Source: JAZKFT01 sp040386335
GTDB taxonomy: Bacteria > Bacteroidota > Bacteroidia > Chitinophagales > Chitinophagaceae
Reading direction: 5' to 3'
Assembly (NCBI GenBank): GCA_040386335.1
Contig: JAZKFT010000001.1
Coordinates: 186,001-250,000, forward strand
DNA: 64,000 nt
Below the pieces are notes generated by a model. It did not search any database. It saw only the letters and a list, made by a program, of their open reading frames with translations, and had not been told where the DNA came from. Of this stretch, positions 9,241 through 17,862 are shown piece after piece. Both the position numbers and the translations under genes were made by a program. The first letter of the stretch is position 1, and each line of letters opens with the position of its first letter.

Positions 9241-12200
9241 TTAGTGGCCAGGTTGAATCTTAATTTGCTTAAATTAAGGTTGGCAACAGAATTGAGGGTC
9301 AGGTTGCCACTTATTTCTGTAGTATCACCAAACCCAACGTTTAAGGTTGACGCAGTACGGGTATAACTCACATTTCCAATGTATTTGTTGCCATCACCAG
9401 CTCCATCTGCATCCCCAAACGCATTGGTTCCGTTACAGGCAAAACTTGAGTTACCAGTAATAATATTGCTTCTCAGGTATGTACCATATCCGCCTCCATA
9501 ACTGGCATCGTCGGCTGTGGTAACATCACCTGTTATGTCATTGTTTAAGAGATATCCATATTGGGCCCCTCTATAGCCATTAACAATCAGGGAGTTTACC
9601 AGCAGCGTATCCCGTTGAATGATAAATCCCCGTGAATTCTGAACATTAATAGTGCCGCCACCTGTTTGATTAATAAGCCGGTGCATTTCAAACCTGGCAT
9701 TAGCGGTATAATTGGCAATAATATTTACAGTACCGCTAATACTGGTTTTTTTAGCAACATTTCCAAAATAAGTATCGCCTAAGTTATTGCCGGTAAAAGA
9801 AAAGTTGCCACTCAATATACCACCACCGTTAAACATTTGGGTATAGCCGGCCACCGTACGGTTAAAAATGACATTGCCAACAAAGGTTGAAGTATCTAAA
9901 TGCGACACCACAAAATTGCCGGAACTTATGGCATTGAAAGTGGCACTGCCACCAAAATAGTTGCCGCTTCCGGCCACATCTGCCTCGTAAAATTCATTGA
10001 CGCTGAGGTTGGTAAAATTAATATTACCGGTAATCACGTTACTGCGGATATAGCTGCCATAGCCGCCGCCATAGGTGGTGTCAGCTGTAAGTGTAACTTG
10101 TCCATCAATGGTATTATTAAGTAATGAACCATACTGGCTGCCCCGGTAAGCTGTAACACTGAGTATGGTAACTTTAAGTGTATCTTTTTCGATAATGAAC
10201 CCCTTTGAATTCTTGATATTAATGCTGCCACCATTTGTTTGGTTGATCAGGCGGTGTATTTCAAAATCGTTGACAGCAGTTAAATTAGCGGACATATTCA
10301 CCATGCCGCCGATAGATGTTTTAATAGCATTGTTGCCGAAATAACTGTTGCCTGCAGAATTATTGGTATAGCTTAAACTTCCACCAATAATACCACCACT
10401 GTTGAATGCCTGGGTATGACCGGCCAGGGTGCGGTTAATGGTAAGGTTTCCATTGAACTGGCTGGTATCTCCATGGCTTAAATAGAGCGCCCCTGTACTG
10501 CTGCAGTTAAATGTGACATTGCCAGCATAGGAATTCCCTGTTCCCGCTACATCGGCCTCGTTAATTTCGTTGAAGCCGTAGTTGGTAACATTTACACTTC
10601 CCCCAATCACGTTGCTACGTAAATACGTGCCATACCCACTTCCATAGCTCGTATCAGCAGTTATGCTAACGTTGCCACTAATGTTATTATAAGACATATC
10701 CGCATACTGGGTACCCCTGTAGCCGGTGACACTCACAGAGTTTACCAGCAGGGTATCATTGAAAATTCTAAATCCCCGCGAATTCTGAGCACTAATGGTG
10801 CCGCCACCTGTTTGATTTATGAGCCGGAATATTTCAAACCTGGCAGCTACGGTGTAATTGGCAGTAATATTTACAGTACCGGCAATACTCGTTTTTTTTG
10901 TAACGTTTCCAAAATAGGTGTCCCCTAAGTTATTGCCCGTGTATGTAAAGTTGCCCCCTACGATACCACCACTGTTAAACATTTGAGTATAGCCGGCTAC
11001 AGTACGGGTAAAAATAACATTGCCACCAAAAGCAGAAGTGTCTAAATGCGACACCACGAAATTACCGGAGCTTGCTGACGTAAATGTGGCATTGCCGCCA
11101 ATATAGTTTCCGGTTCCCGCCAAATCAGCCTCGTAAAATTCGTTGGGACTATTATTGGTAAAATTAATATTACCGGTGATCACGTTGCTGCGTACATAGC
11201 TGCCATATCCACCTGCATATGTTGCATCAGCTGTAAGCGTAACATTTCCCTCAATGGTATTATTAAGCAAGGAAGCATAGTTGGAGGTCCCCCGGTATCC
11301 TGTCACACTAAGAGAAACCACTTTAAGTGTATCTTTTTCTATCAGGTAGCCATTGGAGTTCTGGATATTGATGCTACCGCCATTTGTTTGGTTGATAAGC
11401 CGGTGTATTTGAAATTCGTTTACGGCTGTCAAATTAGCCGCCATATTCACCGTGCCACTAATGGTTGTTTTAATAGTATTGTTGCCAAAATAAGTATTGC
11501 CTGCAGTGTTATTGGTATAGCTTAAATTTCCATTCACAATGCCTCCACTGTTAAATGCCTGGCTATGGCCGGAAGCTGTACGGTTAATAATGAGGTTGCC
11601 ATCGTATTGGCTGGTATCACCGTGACTGATGTATACTGCCCCGCTTCCATTGCAGTTAAAAGTGGTATTACCTATAAAACGATTGCTGGTATTTGCTGCG
11701 TTGGCTTCATACAAAGGATTGAATCCATTGTTACTGATTGTAGTTGTTCCGGTAAACACATTACTTCTAAATTGGGTAGTGTACCCGGATCCAAAAGAAA
11801 CATCATCAGCAAAAGTTACATTGCCTGCAATCGAATTATTAAACACGTACGCTTGTTCCGATCCCCTGTACCCGGTAACGCTTAGCGAAGCTACTTTCAG
11901 CGTATCCTTTTGCAAAAACATCCCTCTTGAATTTTGGATATTAATGACGCCGCCCGTGGTTTGGTTGGTAATATTATACATATCAAAACTGGCTGGAGCC
12001 GGGTAATTGCAGGCGAGATTGATAGTGCCACCAATATTGATTTTATTGGTAACATTACCGATGCCTATACCCCCGCCGAAATTATTAGTAAAAGCATAGT
12101 TGCCAGCGATAGTAGCACCGGCAGCAAACATCCACGTATCGCCGCCGACAGTACGGCTAACAGTGAGGTTCGCCCCATACTGCGCGGCCGACACATTCGA

Positions 12201-12707
12201 AATATATACTGTCTGTGTTGCTCCAATATTAAAAGTGGCATTGCCAGTAAACTGGTTTGCCGGAGCAACATTCCCCTCATAAAAAGTATTGGTCCCGGTA
12301 AGGTTAAAAATGATGGCATCGTTCACCGTGTTGCTGTTAAACTGCGTATTATACCCTGATCCGCCAGTGTTAATATTCAGTACAATATCAGTGGCGACAT
12401 TACTATTGTTGAGTATGGCGCCGGTAAAGTTTGTAAAAACAGTTGTGCCATTAAGGGTGAGTGTGTAACCGTTTACATCCAGCCGGCTGCCGCTGTTCAT
12501 AAAGATACCGTTGATGGTAACATTGCTGTTAAGCACCGGGTACACGGCCAGGGCTCCGGGTATGGTCACATTACTTCCGGCGCCAGGTAGGCCACCCGTC
12601 CAGTTGCCGGGGGTATTCCAGTTGTTACTGATGGATCCGTTCCATGTTTGAGCCTGTAAGATGCCGCATAGGCAAACAGCAATCAAGGGTAGAATCAATT
12701 TTTTCAT
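7395..12707 (-). CDS. Giant secreted repeat protein (1770 aa)
   Basis: Exported protein of unknown function, paralogous to the 1192-aa neighbour. It has a Sec signal peptide (MKKLILPLIAVCLCG..., ending LQAQ), then an N-terminal 'TWNGSISNNWNTPGNW' cap. About five repeats of roughly 190 residues follow, each with NRTxxG, an RLINQTxGGxIN-type segment, a KDTLKV-type segment and SVTGYRG. Repeats 2 and 4 are one subtype (QTNGGSINI, HGDTSQ) and repeats 3 and 5 another (QTGGGTI, HLDTS), giving an ABAB super-repeat with a period near 1.15 kb. The C-terminal half (from the VIEQLGTQPI segment) matches the neighbour and ends in the same WTGAVSTAWENVANW cap. No T9SS sorting domain is visible. The gene begins 60 bp after the CHAT gene, so co-transcription is plausible. 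A surface stalk or adhesin is the likely role, by inference only. Confidence 0.88.
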   Translation of the reverse strand: MKKLILPLIAVCLCGILQAQTWNGSISNNWNTPGNWTGGLPGAGSNVTIPGALAVYPVLNSNVTINGIFMNSGSRLDVNGYTLTLNGTTVFTNFTGAILNNSNVATDIVLNINTGGSGYNTQFNSNTVNDAIIFNLTGTNTFYEGNVAPANQFTGNATFNIGATQTVYISNVSAAQYGANLTVSRTVGGDTWMFAAGATIAGNYAFTNNFGGGIGIGNVTNKINIGGTINLACNYPAPASFDMYNITNQTTGGVINIQNSRGMFLQKDTLKVASLSVTGYRGSEQAYVFNNSIAGNVTFADDVSFGSGYTTQFRSNVFTGTTTISNNGFNPLYEANAANTSNRFIGNTTFNCNGSGAVYISHGDTSQYDGNLIINRTASGHSQAFNSGGIVNGNLSYTNNTAGNTYFGNNTIKTTISGTVNMAANLTAVNEFQIHRLINQTNGGSINIQNSNGYLIEKDTLKVVSLSVTGYRGTSNYASLLNNTIEGNVTLTADATYAGGYGSYVRSNVITGNINFTNNSPNEFYEADLAGTGNYIGGNATFTSASSGNFVVSHLDTSAFGGNVIFTRTVAGYTQMFNSGGIVGGNFTYTGNNLGDTYFGNVTKKTSIAGTVNITANYTVAARFEIFRLINQTGGGTISAQNSRGFRIFNDTLLVNSVSVTGYRGTQYADMSYNNISGNVSITADTSYGSGYGTYLRSNVIGGSVNVTNYGFNEINEADVAGTGNSYAGNVTFNCSSTGALYLSHGDTSQFNGNLTINRTLAGHTQAFNSGGIIGGSLSYTNNSAGNSYFGNNAIKTSIGGMVNMSANLTAVNDFEIHRLINQTNGGSINIKNSKGFIIEKDTLKVTILSVTAYRGSQYGSLLNNTIDGQVTLTADTTYGGGYGSYIRSNVITGNINFTNLSVNEFYEADVAGSGNYFGGSATFNAISSGNFVVSHLDTSTFVGNVIFNRTVAGYTQMFNGGGILSGNFSFTGNNLGDTYFGNVAKKTSISGTVNIIANYTANARFEMHRLINQTGGGTINVQNSRGFIIQRDTLLVNSLIVNGYRGAQYGYLLNNDITGDVTTADDASYGGGYGTYLRSNIITGNSSFACNGTNAFGDADGAGDGNKYIGNVSYTRTASTLNVGFGDTTEISGNLTLNSVANLNLSKLRFNLATNGVIEQLGTQPIEMSLLMMSKTGTGKITLADSVAVAGNANFSGGLIYSSAGNNLIFNNNATQTGASVASHVVGPVAKIGDDVFTFPVGSPNSLNIVGISAPVGATSKFRAEYKNQNPSVDGYNTNLKVPSLSANAISKAGYWDVQRLSGATNVTLTLGFGTNPYETYPTPLTGLKVVHWAGTQWEDHGSAAPTGTPASGTINNSVAITSFSPFTLAGVIPTYFYTYSTPGPGPDGTPVKFGLIGGFAPDSIKQLPGGTYTTDSIFLIANGSSVGFKGKDFYNVEKDDTTVTVPAAPLTYISANGNGTVNFTGWRHFVYMRNGSNQIMGAIKDSGLTLGNTIMNTYFSTGNVATSPNGNIYLKRSFKITSQFAPAGAKRVVRFYITKTEFNNLVAADPTAFPSGINSLTITKYTGPMEDSLFNPQPGGNAVIIPNSAITIVDMGTMYSLDIAVDGFSGFYIGGNNMNLNLCSGSTITLSSNISGASYQWQVDNGGGFANVTNGGIYSGATTGSLTITNPPNTIYGYKYRALVNGVTPSQVYTIKLNISWTGAVSTAWENVANWSCGALPNNNTDVIINAGKPNFPQLNSNVNIRSLRVNPGATVTIKTGFNLTVNK
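9480..11800. repeat. Tandem intragenic super-repeat
   Basis: Within the 1770-aa gene, equivalent motifs recur about every 573 bp, and two-unit blocks recur about every 1146-1149 bp. For example the CATTTGTTTGGTTGA segment lies near 11380 and near 10232, and CCTGTTTGAT near 10807 and 9661. Slippage or unequal crossing-over could change the copy number. Confidence 0.75.
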
Positions 12708-12767
12708 AGTCTGCGTTTTAATTATGCTTTAGGTATAGATTTTAATGGTTGTGCCGGTCGATAATCA

Positions 12768-15700
12768 TTAAACCGGCTTTGATGCTTTTTTTCGAATAAC
12801 CAGGAATATAAGAAGCCCGCATAGTCCAGCCCCAAGGGCTATCCACCATGCGGTAAAAGATGTTTTAGGTTCTAACAGAAGTGGCGCGGTATCGCCCATT
12901 AACACCAGCCCGGCCCAATATTGTGGCGCCAGTAACCTGCCGTTGTTGTTTTTCAGGTACCAAAGTTTAGCCTGCTGCAGGGCTTCGTCTTTTGGCATAC
13001 CGGCTGCAAGGTTTTTGTAGAACACATCCATTAACTGCATACTTGCCTGCTCATCGATTTTCCATAACCCTGTAAGAATGCTTTCGCTGCCGGCATAGTT
13101 AAAGGCGTGTGCCAGCGAAATCATGCCCTCACCGTCCTGGAAGCCTGGCCTGCCTGTTTCGCAGGCGGTTAGTACCGTAAGACCACTGCTCATATCGCAA
13201 TTGTAGATGTCGGGTAGAAATAATGAATTGGTCTCTGACGGTGCAGCCGCATTCTTGGCAAAAATCAGCCTGGAGTATTCGGGGTGCAGGTTATTACTTT
13301 CAGCATGGGTGCCAATATGGATGATATTGTTCCGGCCGGCATTGGCCCTGAAATTGGCCGCGGTAGATTGCTCGTTTGTATACACTTTGCCGCCAAAAAG
13401 TTTTTGAATCTTATTGGCTAACGCAATGGTAAACGGCTGCGGCAACAGTGAGAGATAGCTATTGTCTGGCTCATCGCCATTTTTGATCTCATTTTTGTAT
13501 TTCGTTTTTATTTCATCTGTAAAGCCGGGAGCAAAGGCCACAAAATTTCCATTTACAGCCGCTTTATTATTTGCCGGCTCCAGCAGGAACAAACTGTAGC
13601 GGTACGAGATCGCATGATTGGTAAGCAGTGACTTTGTGGCCAGTTCGTTGAATGATGCAATTTTCTGAGGCGTTAATATTTCGAAGCTGAGATTGTATAA
13701 AATGCCATCAGGAATGACCACGATTTTTTTGTTGCTGATAGCTGCAGCTAACGGTGCCCATAATTGCTGATACAGGGCAAATAACAATTCGCCTATTTGA
13801 GCAGCATCCATGCTGTGGTGGGATAGTGCAGTGATTTGCTCCTGCAACAATTTGGCCTGTAGTGGGTACAACTGTTTTTGCTTGTTGTCTGCCACCATGG
13901 CAAATAAACTATCGTCATTAAAAAAATAGCGCACCACCGTAGTGCCGGCCGGTATCACCTGCTGAATATTGCCAAGCGATTTAAAAATGGAACCATACCG
14001 CATTTTGTAGTACCTGGGAAAGTCACGCTTTAATTCTTCCTGGTAACGATCCCAGTTTTTGGTGGCGGCAAACCAGGCTTTCATATTGTCATCATGGGTG
14101 CCATCGCCTTCCAATGCTGCCGTGATGCCAGCCTGCAATTTGCGTTCCGTGGCCAGTGCGGCTTGCGGCAGGTTCATAAATTGAAGGGAATCGTTGGCAT
14201 CCAGCCGGCTGCGGATACGGTTATACAAACCCGATTCGTGCAGCCCCACCATCCGGTCAATATAGGCTGCATTTTTAGTCAGCCGGAACAGGTCAGCATT
14301 AATTTTCTTAATAAACTGTAGCAGGTCCTCATGGTCAGCCACCAGCAGACCCGCATCGTCTGTATTGCCAATCACGGATTTCCGTCTTTCCAACAGCGCC
14401 AATGCTTCTTCCAGTGAACTTAAGAGTGCTGTAAGGTTCGCCACATTTTTTACCGGTAACAATTCATACTGAGCCTTGGCTTTGGTAAGAATCAATTTTG
14501 GTTTTTTTAATTCAGCCTTTACAGAATCCAGTAAGCTGCTGCTGGAACGGGCCACTGTATTCATAACAATAACAGCCTTATCTGCATAGCCCAATGCCTG
14601 TTGATAGCGATGCGAGCGATACGACACTTCTGCCAGTGTCGCCAAACCGGAGGAAGCCATCAGGCTTTGTGCTCCTTGTGTTTTTACAATATAGTTATAC
14701 GACTTGTTGGCCTTAGCTATGGCTTTTTGAACCTGGCCCGTAGTAGCATAAAAGGTAGCCGCATTGGTTAAAAATTCCAGGTAAATATTATCGTATTCTC
14801 CCTGCAGAGATTCTTCGTAGAGGCTGTCTGCCTTCTCGTAATTGGCGGCTGCTTTTATATTGTCTTTTCTTGATTCATATAATAGCGCAAGCGTATTGCA
14901 GGCATCTGCGTTCCAGGTGAGGTAGTCGCCATCGGCCAACTTGATTTTTTCCAGGCCATTGTTTAAAAACTGCAAAGCCTTTTCATATTCCCGCATGGCG
15001 TAATACAACTGGCCCAGCAATACTTCGGATTTAAGAACCGCATCGCTGCCGGCTGGTAACAGTTTTTGCTTTTGTTGCCAGGAATAAAACAGCAAGTCAT
15101 GTGCCTGTTTGTAATCGCCCAGTTCCTTGTAAATGCCCGCCAGGTTATCGATGGCTTCAAACTGGAACTCGGTGGCATTTTGTTTTTTGGGATGCGGGTC
15201 TTTCGTAGCTAAAAATAATTTCAGGTAGCTGATGGTATTTTTCATGGCCGCAATACCAGCCGTTGTTTTGCCCTGTACGCCATAAATGCCAGCTATATTA
15301 TTTTGTATGATAGCCGGGCGGTAATACTTGTTTTCGGGCGTGGGCTGTGCCATTGCCAATGCATCCATGGCCTTATTAAAAAAGTAAATACCACTATCCA
15401 TCTTGCTCATATAATACATGCCACTGCCCATGGAATTATACACCAGGTAGTACTTCTGGTAATCTGGTTTTTTCAGTTGCTCCATCCACTGGAGCGCTTT
15501 TCTGTCATGCTCAATGCTAAGGCTGATATCGCCTATGCGCTGGGCGAAAGTGGCCATATTGTTTTCGATATTGGCCAGCCTTAAAATACGCTTATCATCA
15601 CTGGCAGTGTTCGCATATTTTAATGCCTGCTGGTTGGCGTTGTAGCCCATTTCATTTTTTGACAACAGACCAAAAAGTTCCCCTGATTCTATATGTGCCT

Positions 15701-16019
15701 GGCTAAGCGTGATGGGAGACGTGGTCAATGTTTTTACCTTTTCCACCAGCTGGTTTACTTGTTGTATCGCTTTATCCTTATCTGTTTTTTTGGATTCTAA
15801 TTTGCCGGCCCATACAATGTAAGTGGTTAGTGAATCTGCATTACGGGTGCGGATCATTTCATTGATACCCGTGTTCAACAGGCTGGTAGCTGCTGCGTAA
15901 TTTTTTGCTTCGTATAGTTTTTCAATTGCTGCAATACCACCCGTGGTTTGTCCAAAACATGGCTTTATTGCCAATAAAAGGCATAAAAAATAAGCCGTTG
16001 TTTTAAGGACAGGGTTCAT
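12768..16019 (-). CDS. Exported, membrane-anchored TPR-CHAT domain protein
   Basis: 1083-aa protein with a Sec signal peptide (about residues 1-24, ending CFGQ), a long helical region of tetratricopeptide-like repeats (to about residue 480), and a C-terminal CHAT domain (about 690-1000), the caspase-like peptidase fold. The expected catalytic pair is present: His near residue 905 in GTHAES and Cys near 953 in TACETG. After the CHAT domain comes one transmembrane segment (FTAWWIALGAGLCGLLIFLV) and a basic tail (RKKASKPV), so the TPR and CHAT parts should face the periplasm. That differs from cytosolic TPR-CHAT effectors such as those of type III-E CRISPR. It lies in a same-strand array with an upstream sigma factor, TPR membrane protein and LytTR regulator, and giant secreted proteins downstream. 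Processing or sensing of surface proteins is an inference. Confidence 0.92.
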   Translation of the reverse strand: MNPVLKTTAYFLCLLLAIKPCFGQTTGGIAAIEKLYEAKNYAAATSLLNTGINEMIRTRNADSLTTYIVWAGKLESKKTDKDKAIQQVNQLVEKVKTLTTSPITLSQAHIESGELFGLLSKNEMGYNANQQALKYANTASDDKRILRLANIENNMATFAQRIGDISLSIEHDRKALQWMEQLKKPDYQKYYLVYNSMGSGMYYMSKMDSGIYFFNKAMDALAMAQPTPENKYYRPAIIQNNIAGIYGVQGKTTAGIAAMKNTISYLKLFLATKDPHPKKQNATEFQFEAIDNLAGIYKELGDYKQAHDLLFYSWQQKQKLLPAGSDAVLKSEVLLGQLYYAMREYEKALQFLNNGLEKIKLADGDYLTWNADACNTLALLYESRKDNIKAAANYEKADSLYEESLQGEYDNIYLEFLTNAATFYATTGQVQKAIAKANKSYNYIVKTQGAQSLMASSGLATLAEVSYRSHRYQQALGYADKAVIVMNTVARSSSSLLDSVKAELKKPKLILTKAKAQYELLPVKNVANLTALLSSLEEALALLERRKSVIGNTDDAGLLVADHEDLLQFIKKINADLFRLTKNAAYIDRMVGLHESGLYNRIRSRLDANDSLQFMNLPQAALATERKLQAGITAALEGDGTHDDNMKAWFAATKNWDRYQEELKRDFPRYYKMRYGSIFKSLGNIQQVIPAGTTVVRYFFNDDSLFAMVADNKQKQLYPLQAKLLQEQITALSHHSMDAAQIGELLFALYQQLWAPLAAAISNKKIVVIPDGILYNLSFEILTPQKIASFNELATKSLLTNHAISYRYSLFLLEPANNKAAVNGNFVAFAPGFTDEIKTKYKNEIKNGDEPDNSYLSLLPQPFTIALANKIQKLFGGKVYTNEQSTAANFRANAGRNNIIHIGTHAESNNLHPEYSRLIFAKNAAAPSETNSLFLPDIYNCDMSSGLTVLTACETGRPGFQDGEGMISLAHAFNYAGSESILTGLWKIDEQASMQLMDVFYKNLAAGMPKDEALQQAKLWYLKNNNGRLLAPQYWAGLVLMGDTAPLLLEPKTSFTAWWIALGAGLCGLLIFLVIRKKASKPV

Positions 16020-16068
16020 GGTCTTTTGCAGTTAGGGTAACAGCAGGGGTTAAAAGGTATCGGTTAAG

Positions 16069-16404
16069 TTAATTATTTCCGGCAATTTCTTTCAACATCA
16101 TTTTCAAAACGGGCTTTTTACGCCGGCTACCTTGTATCCGTTCGCCGGTAGTGAGTTCCAGCGTGTTGTTACACTGTACTTCTTTTACAAAATACCGGTT
16201 GATAATATGGGTTTGGTGGATGCGGTAGAAGCTATCACCGGGCAGGTTCATTTCAAACCAGTGTAGCACTTTAGCTACAGTCAAAGGGCGGGCATTGGTA
16301 AAATAAATCTTACTGTAGTTGTTACTTGCTTCTACCCTGATAATATCCTTTGTGGGCAATACCACTTGCTTCCTGTTATTGTTGCGAACGCAGATTTGGC
16401 TCAT
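16069..16404 (-). CDS. Stand-alone LytTR DNA-binding regulator
   Basis: 111-aa protein made almost entirely of a LytTR DNA-binding domain, with the typical IIRVEASNNYSKIYF strand-turn near the N-terminus, the FYRIHQTHIINRYFV core and a basic end (RRKKPVLKMMLKEI). LytTR domains bind direct repeats in promoters. No receiver domain is present, so it is not a classical response regulator. It lies 49 bp upstream of the CHAT gene and 123 bp downstream of the TPR membrane protein gene on the same strand, so it is probably a local regulator of the CHAT and repeat-protein genes. Confidence 0.88.
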   Translation of the reverse strand: MSQICVRNNNRKQVVLPTKDIIRVEASNNYSKIYFTNARPLTVAKVLHWFEMNLPGDSFYRIHQTHIINRYFVKEVQCNNTLELTTGERIQGSRRKKPVLKMMLKEIAGNN

Positions 16405-16527
16405 ACAATTTTGATTTTATCGGCATTTGAAAGTGCATTACCAAACCATCCGTTTAAAGCGGCGGCACTTTCGATTATGAAATTGGAAATTCGGTTTTTT
16501 TTCAGGTCAAACTAGCCGGGATTCCGG

Positions 16528-17274
16528 TTAATTTCGTTTATTCAGCTCCTGTAGCAGTTGTATTTTTTGAGGATGTTCAGTTTTGTTTATTATCTCAAAT
16601 GCCTCCTTTAAACGTTCCTCTTTGATCAATGCCAGGCCCAGGTACCACCAGCCATCTTTCAGAAAAAAACTTTGTGGCATAGCCGTTACCGTTTGGAGGT
16701 AAGGGATTGCAGCTTTTGTATTTTTCAGTGCCAGGTAACCCGCGCCGATAAAGTAGTTGAGCGTATCATTCCGGCTGTCCATTTTTAGCAATCCTTCCCA
16801 TGCATTAATGGCTTCTTCGTAATTACCGGTTTTATAATCGATCATGGCTTTGTCAAACACATAATTGTCGGTGCTGCTCATCGCAGAAATCAGCCCGGGA
16901 TCTGGTTTGAAATACGTCGCAAACAGTTTTTCATTGGGTGATTTTTTAGTGTATATCCATACGCCACCGAGTAACAAAACGGCAATCACCGAAGCCGCCA
17001 CCAACCAACGTTGTGCCTGCATTCTCTTCAGTTTGCCCGCCGGCATTTTTGTATTTGCTGGTATACCGTTGTGAAACCCCTCCAGGCTATCTTGTATCGA
17101 TAATTCTTTAATCCCGACAATAACGAGGCGCACCTGTTGTACCTGCTCCCGGAGTACCGGGTCGTTTGCCAGTTTTTGAACGAAACCCTGCTGTGCTTCT
17201 GCAGTCATCGACTTCAAAAGATAGCGTTCTATTTCTTCATAAACCTCTGCTGGTATGTTGTGGTCCAGGTTCAA
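16528..17274 (-). CDS. TPR membrane protein, probable anti-sigma factor
   Basis: 248 aa with a cytoplasmic N-terminal helical part (about 1-85), one transmembrane segment (RWLVAASVIAVLLLGGVW, about 89-106), and a periplasmic C-terminal region with tetratricopeptide repeats (KTGNYEEAINAWEGLL, YLALKNTKAAIPYL). The N-terminus resembles the helical anti-sigma domain of Bacteroidota ECF regulators. The gene starts 6 bp after the sigma factor stop codon, which is the standard arrangement for a sigma/anti-sigma pair. The periplasmic TPR could sense a partner such as the exported CHAT protein; that link is inference. Confidence 0.72.
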   Translation of the reverse strand: MNLDHNIPAEVYEEIERYLLKSMTAEAQQGFVQKLANDPVLREQVQQVRLVIVGIKELSIQDSLEGFHNGIPANTKMPAGKLKRMQAQRWLVAASVIAVLLLGGVWIYTKKSPNEKLFATYFKPDPGLISAMSSTDNYVFDKAMIDYKTGNYEEAINAWEGLLKMDSRNDTLNYFIGAGYLALKNTKAAIPYLQTVTAMPQSFFLKDGWWYLGLALIKEERLKEAFEIINKTEHPQKIQLLQELNKRN

Positions 17275-17280
17275 TGGGCA

Positions 17281-17844
17281 TTATTTTTTTACTGATGCTC
17301 TTAATTTTTCGATGCAGCGATATTTGTTGTTGCGGGCGGTGGCTTCTGTCCAGTTAAAAGCTGCTGCAATGGTGCGCAGGCTTTCATTTTTATAGTAGTA
17401 CCTCCCCAATAGTTCTTTGCAATTATCTCCCAACATTTGCAGCCCCTTTTTTATCTTATTAATATAGTCCGATTGCTCTGCCGGCAGTTCGTCCACTGGT
17501 TCGTAATCCTTTTCAATATCGTTTGTCCTCACCGTGTTCTTGTGATAACCCGAACGTAAATAATCGATCCATTTATTTTTTGCCACCTGGTAGAGATAGC
17601 CTGGTAATGCACTCTCGTTCTGTGGTGTAAAGCGCCCCAGCTGTACATTTCGCCAAACCGCCAGGAATGCATCCTGGTATATATCTTTTGCCTGTTCTGC
17701 CGTACCCTTGTTGTTCATTACAAATCGTTCCACATTAAAAAAGCCTTGCTGGTACAATGCTTTCAGCGCATGGTCCCCGTTTCCCCAAAAGTCATTCAGC
17801 TGCTGCAAAGCGTCATTAGGCGGATCAAAAGTATCAGGCTGCAT
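17281..17844 (-). CDS. ECF-type RNA polymerase sigma factor
   Basis: 187-aa sigma-70 family protein. Region 2 is visible (GTAEQAKDIYQDAFLAVW, then a YLYQVAKNKWIDYLR segment), as is a C-terminal helix-turn-helix region 4 (LGRYYYKNESLRTIAAAF followed by WTEATARNNKYRCIEKLR). It directs RNA polymerase to specific promoters. I chose the ATG at 17844 because an upstream TTG start at 17865 would lie inside the -7 promoter box. It is first in a compact same-strand array with the TPR membrane protein, LytTR, CHAT and giant surface proteins. Confidence 0.9.
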   Translation of the reverse strand: MQPDTFDPPNDALQQLNDFWGNGDHALKALYQQGFFNVERFVMNNKGTAEQAKDIYQDAFLAVWRNVQLGRFTPQNESALPGYLYQVAKNKWIDYLRSGYHKNTVRTNDIEKDYEPVDELPAEQSDYINKIKKGLQMLGDNCKELLGRYYYKNESLRTIAAAFNWTEATARNNKYRCIEKLRASVKK

Positions 17845-17862
17845 AGCGGTTTTTAATTGCGG

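Noticed and set aside
9480..11800. Regularly spaced repeats that might suggest a CRISPR array
   Set aside because: Units are about 573 bp, coding and in frame; no short direct repeats with unique spacers and no cas genes.
12768..16019. CHAT protein as part of a type III-E CRISPR or gasdermin defence system
   Set aside because: No gasdermin or cas genes nearby, and the signal peptide and TM place the domain outside the cytoplasm.
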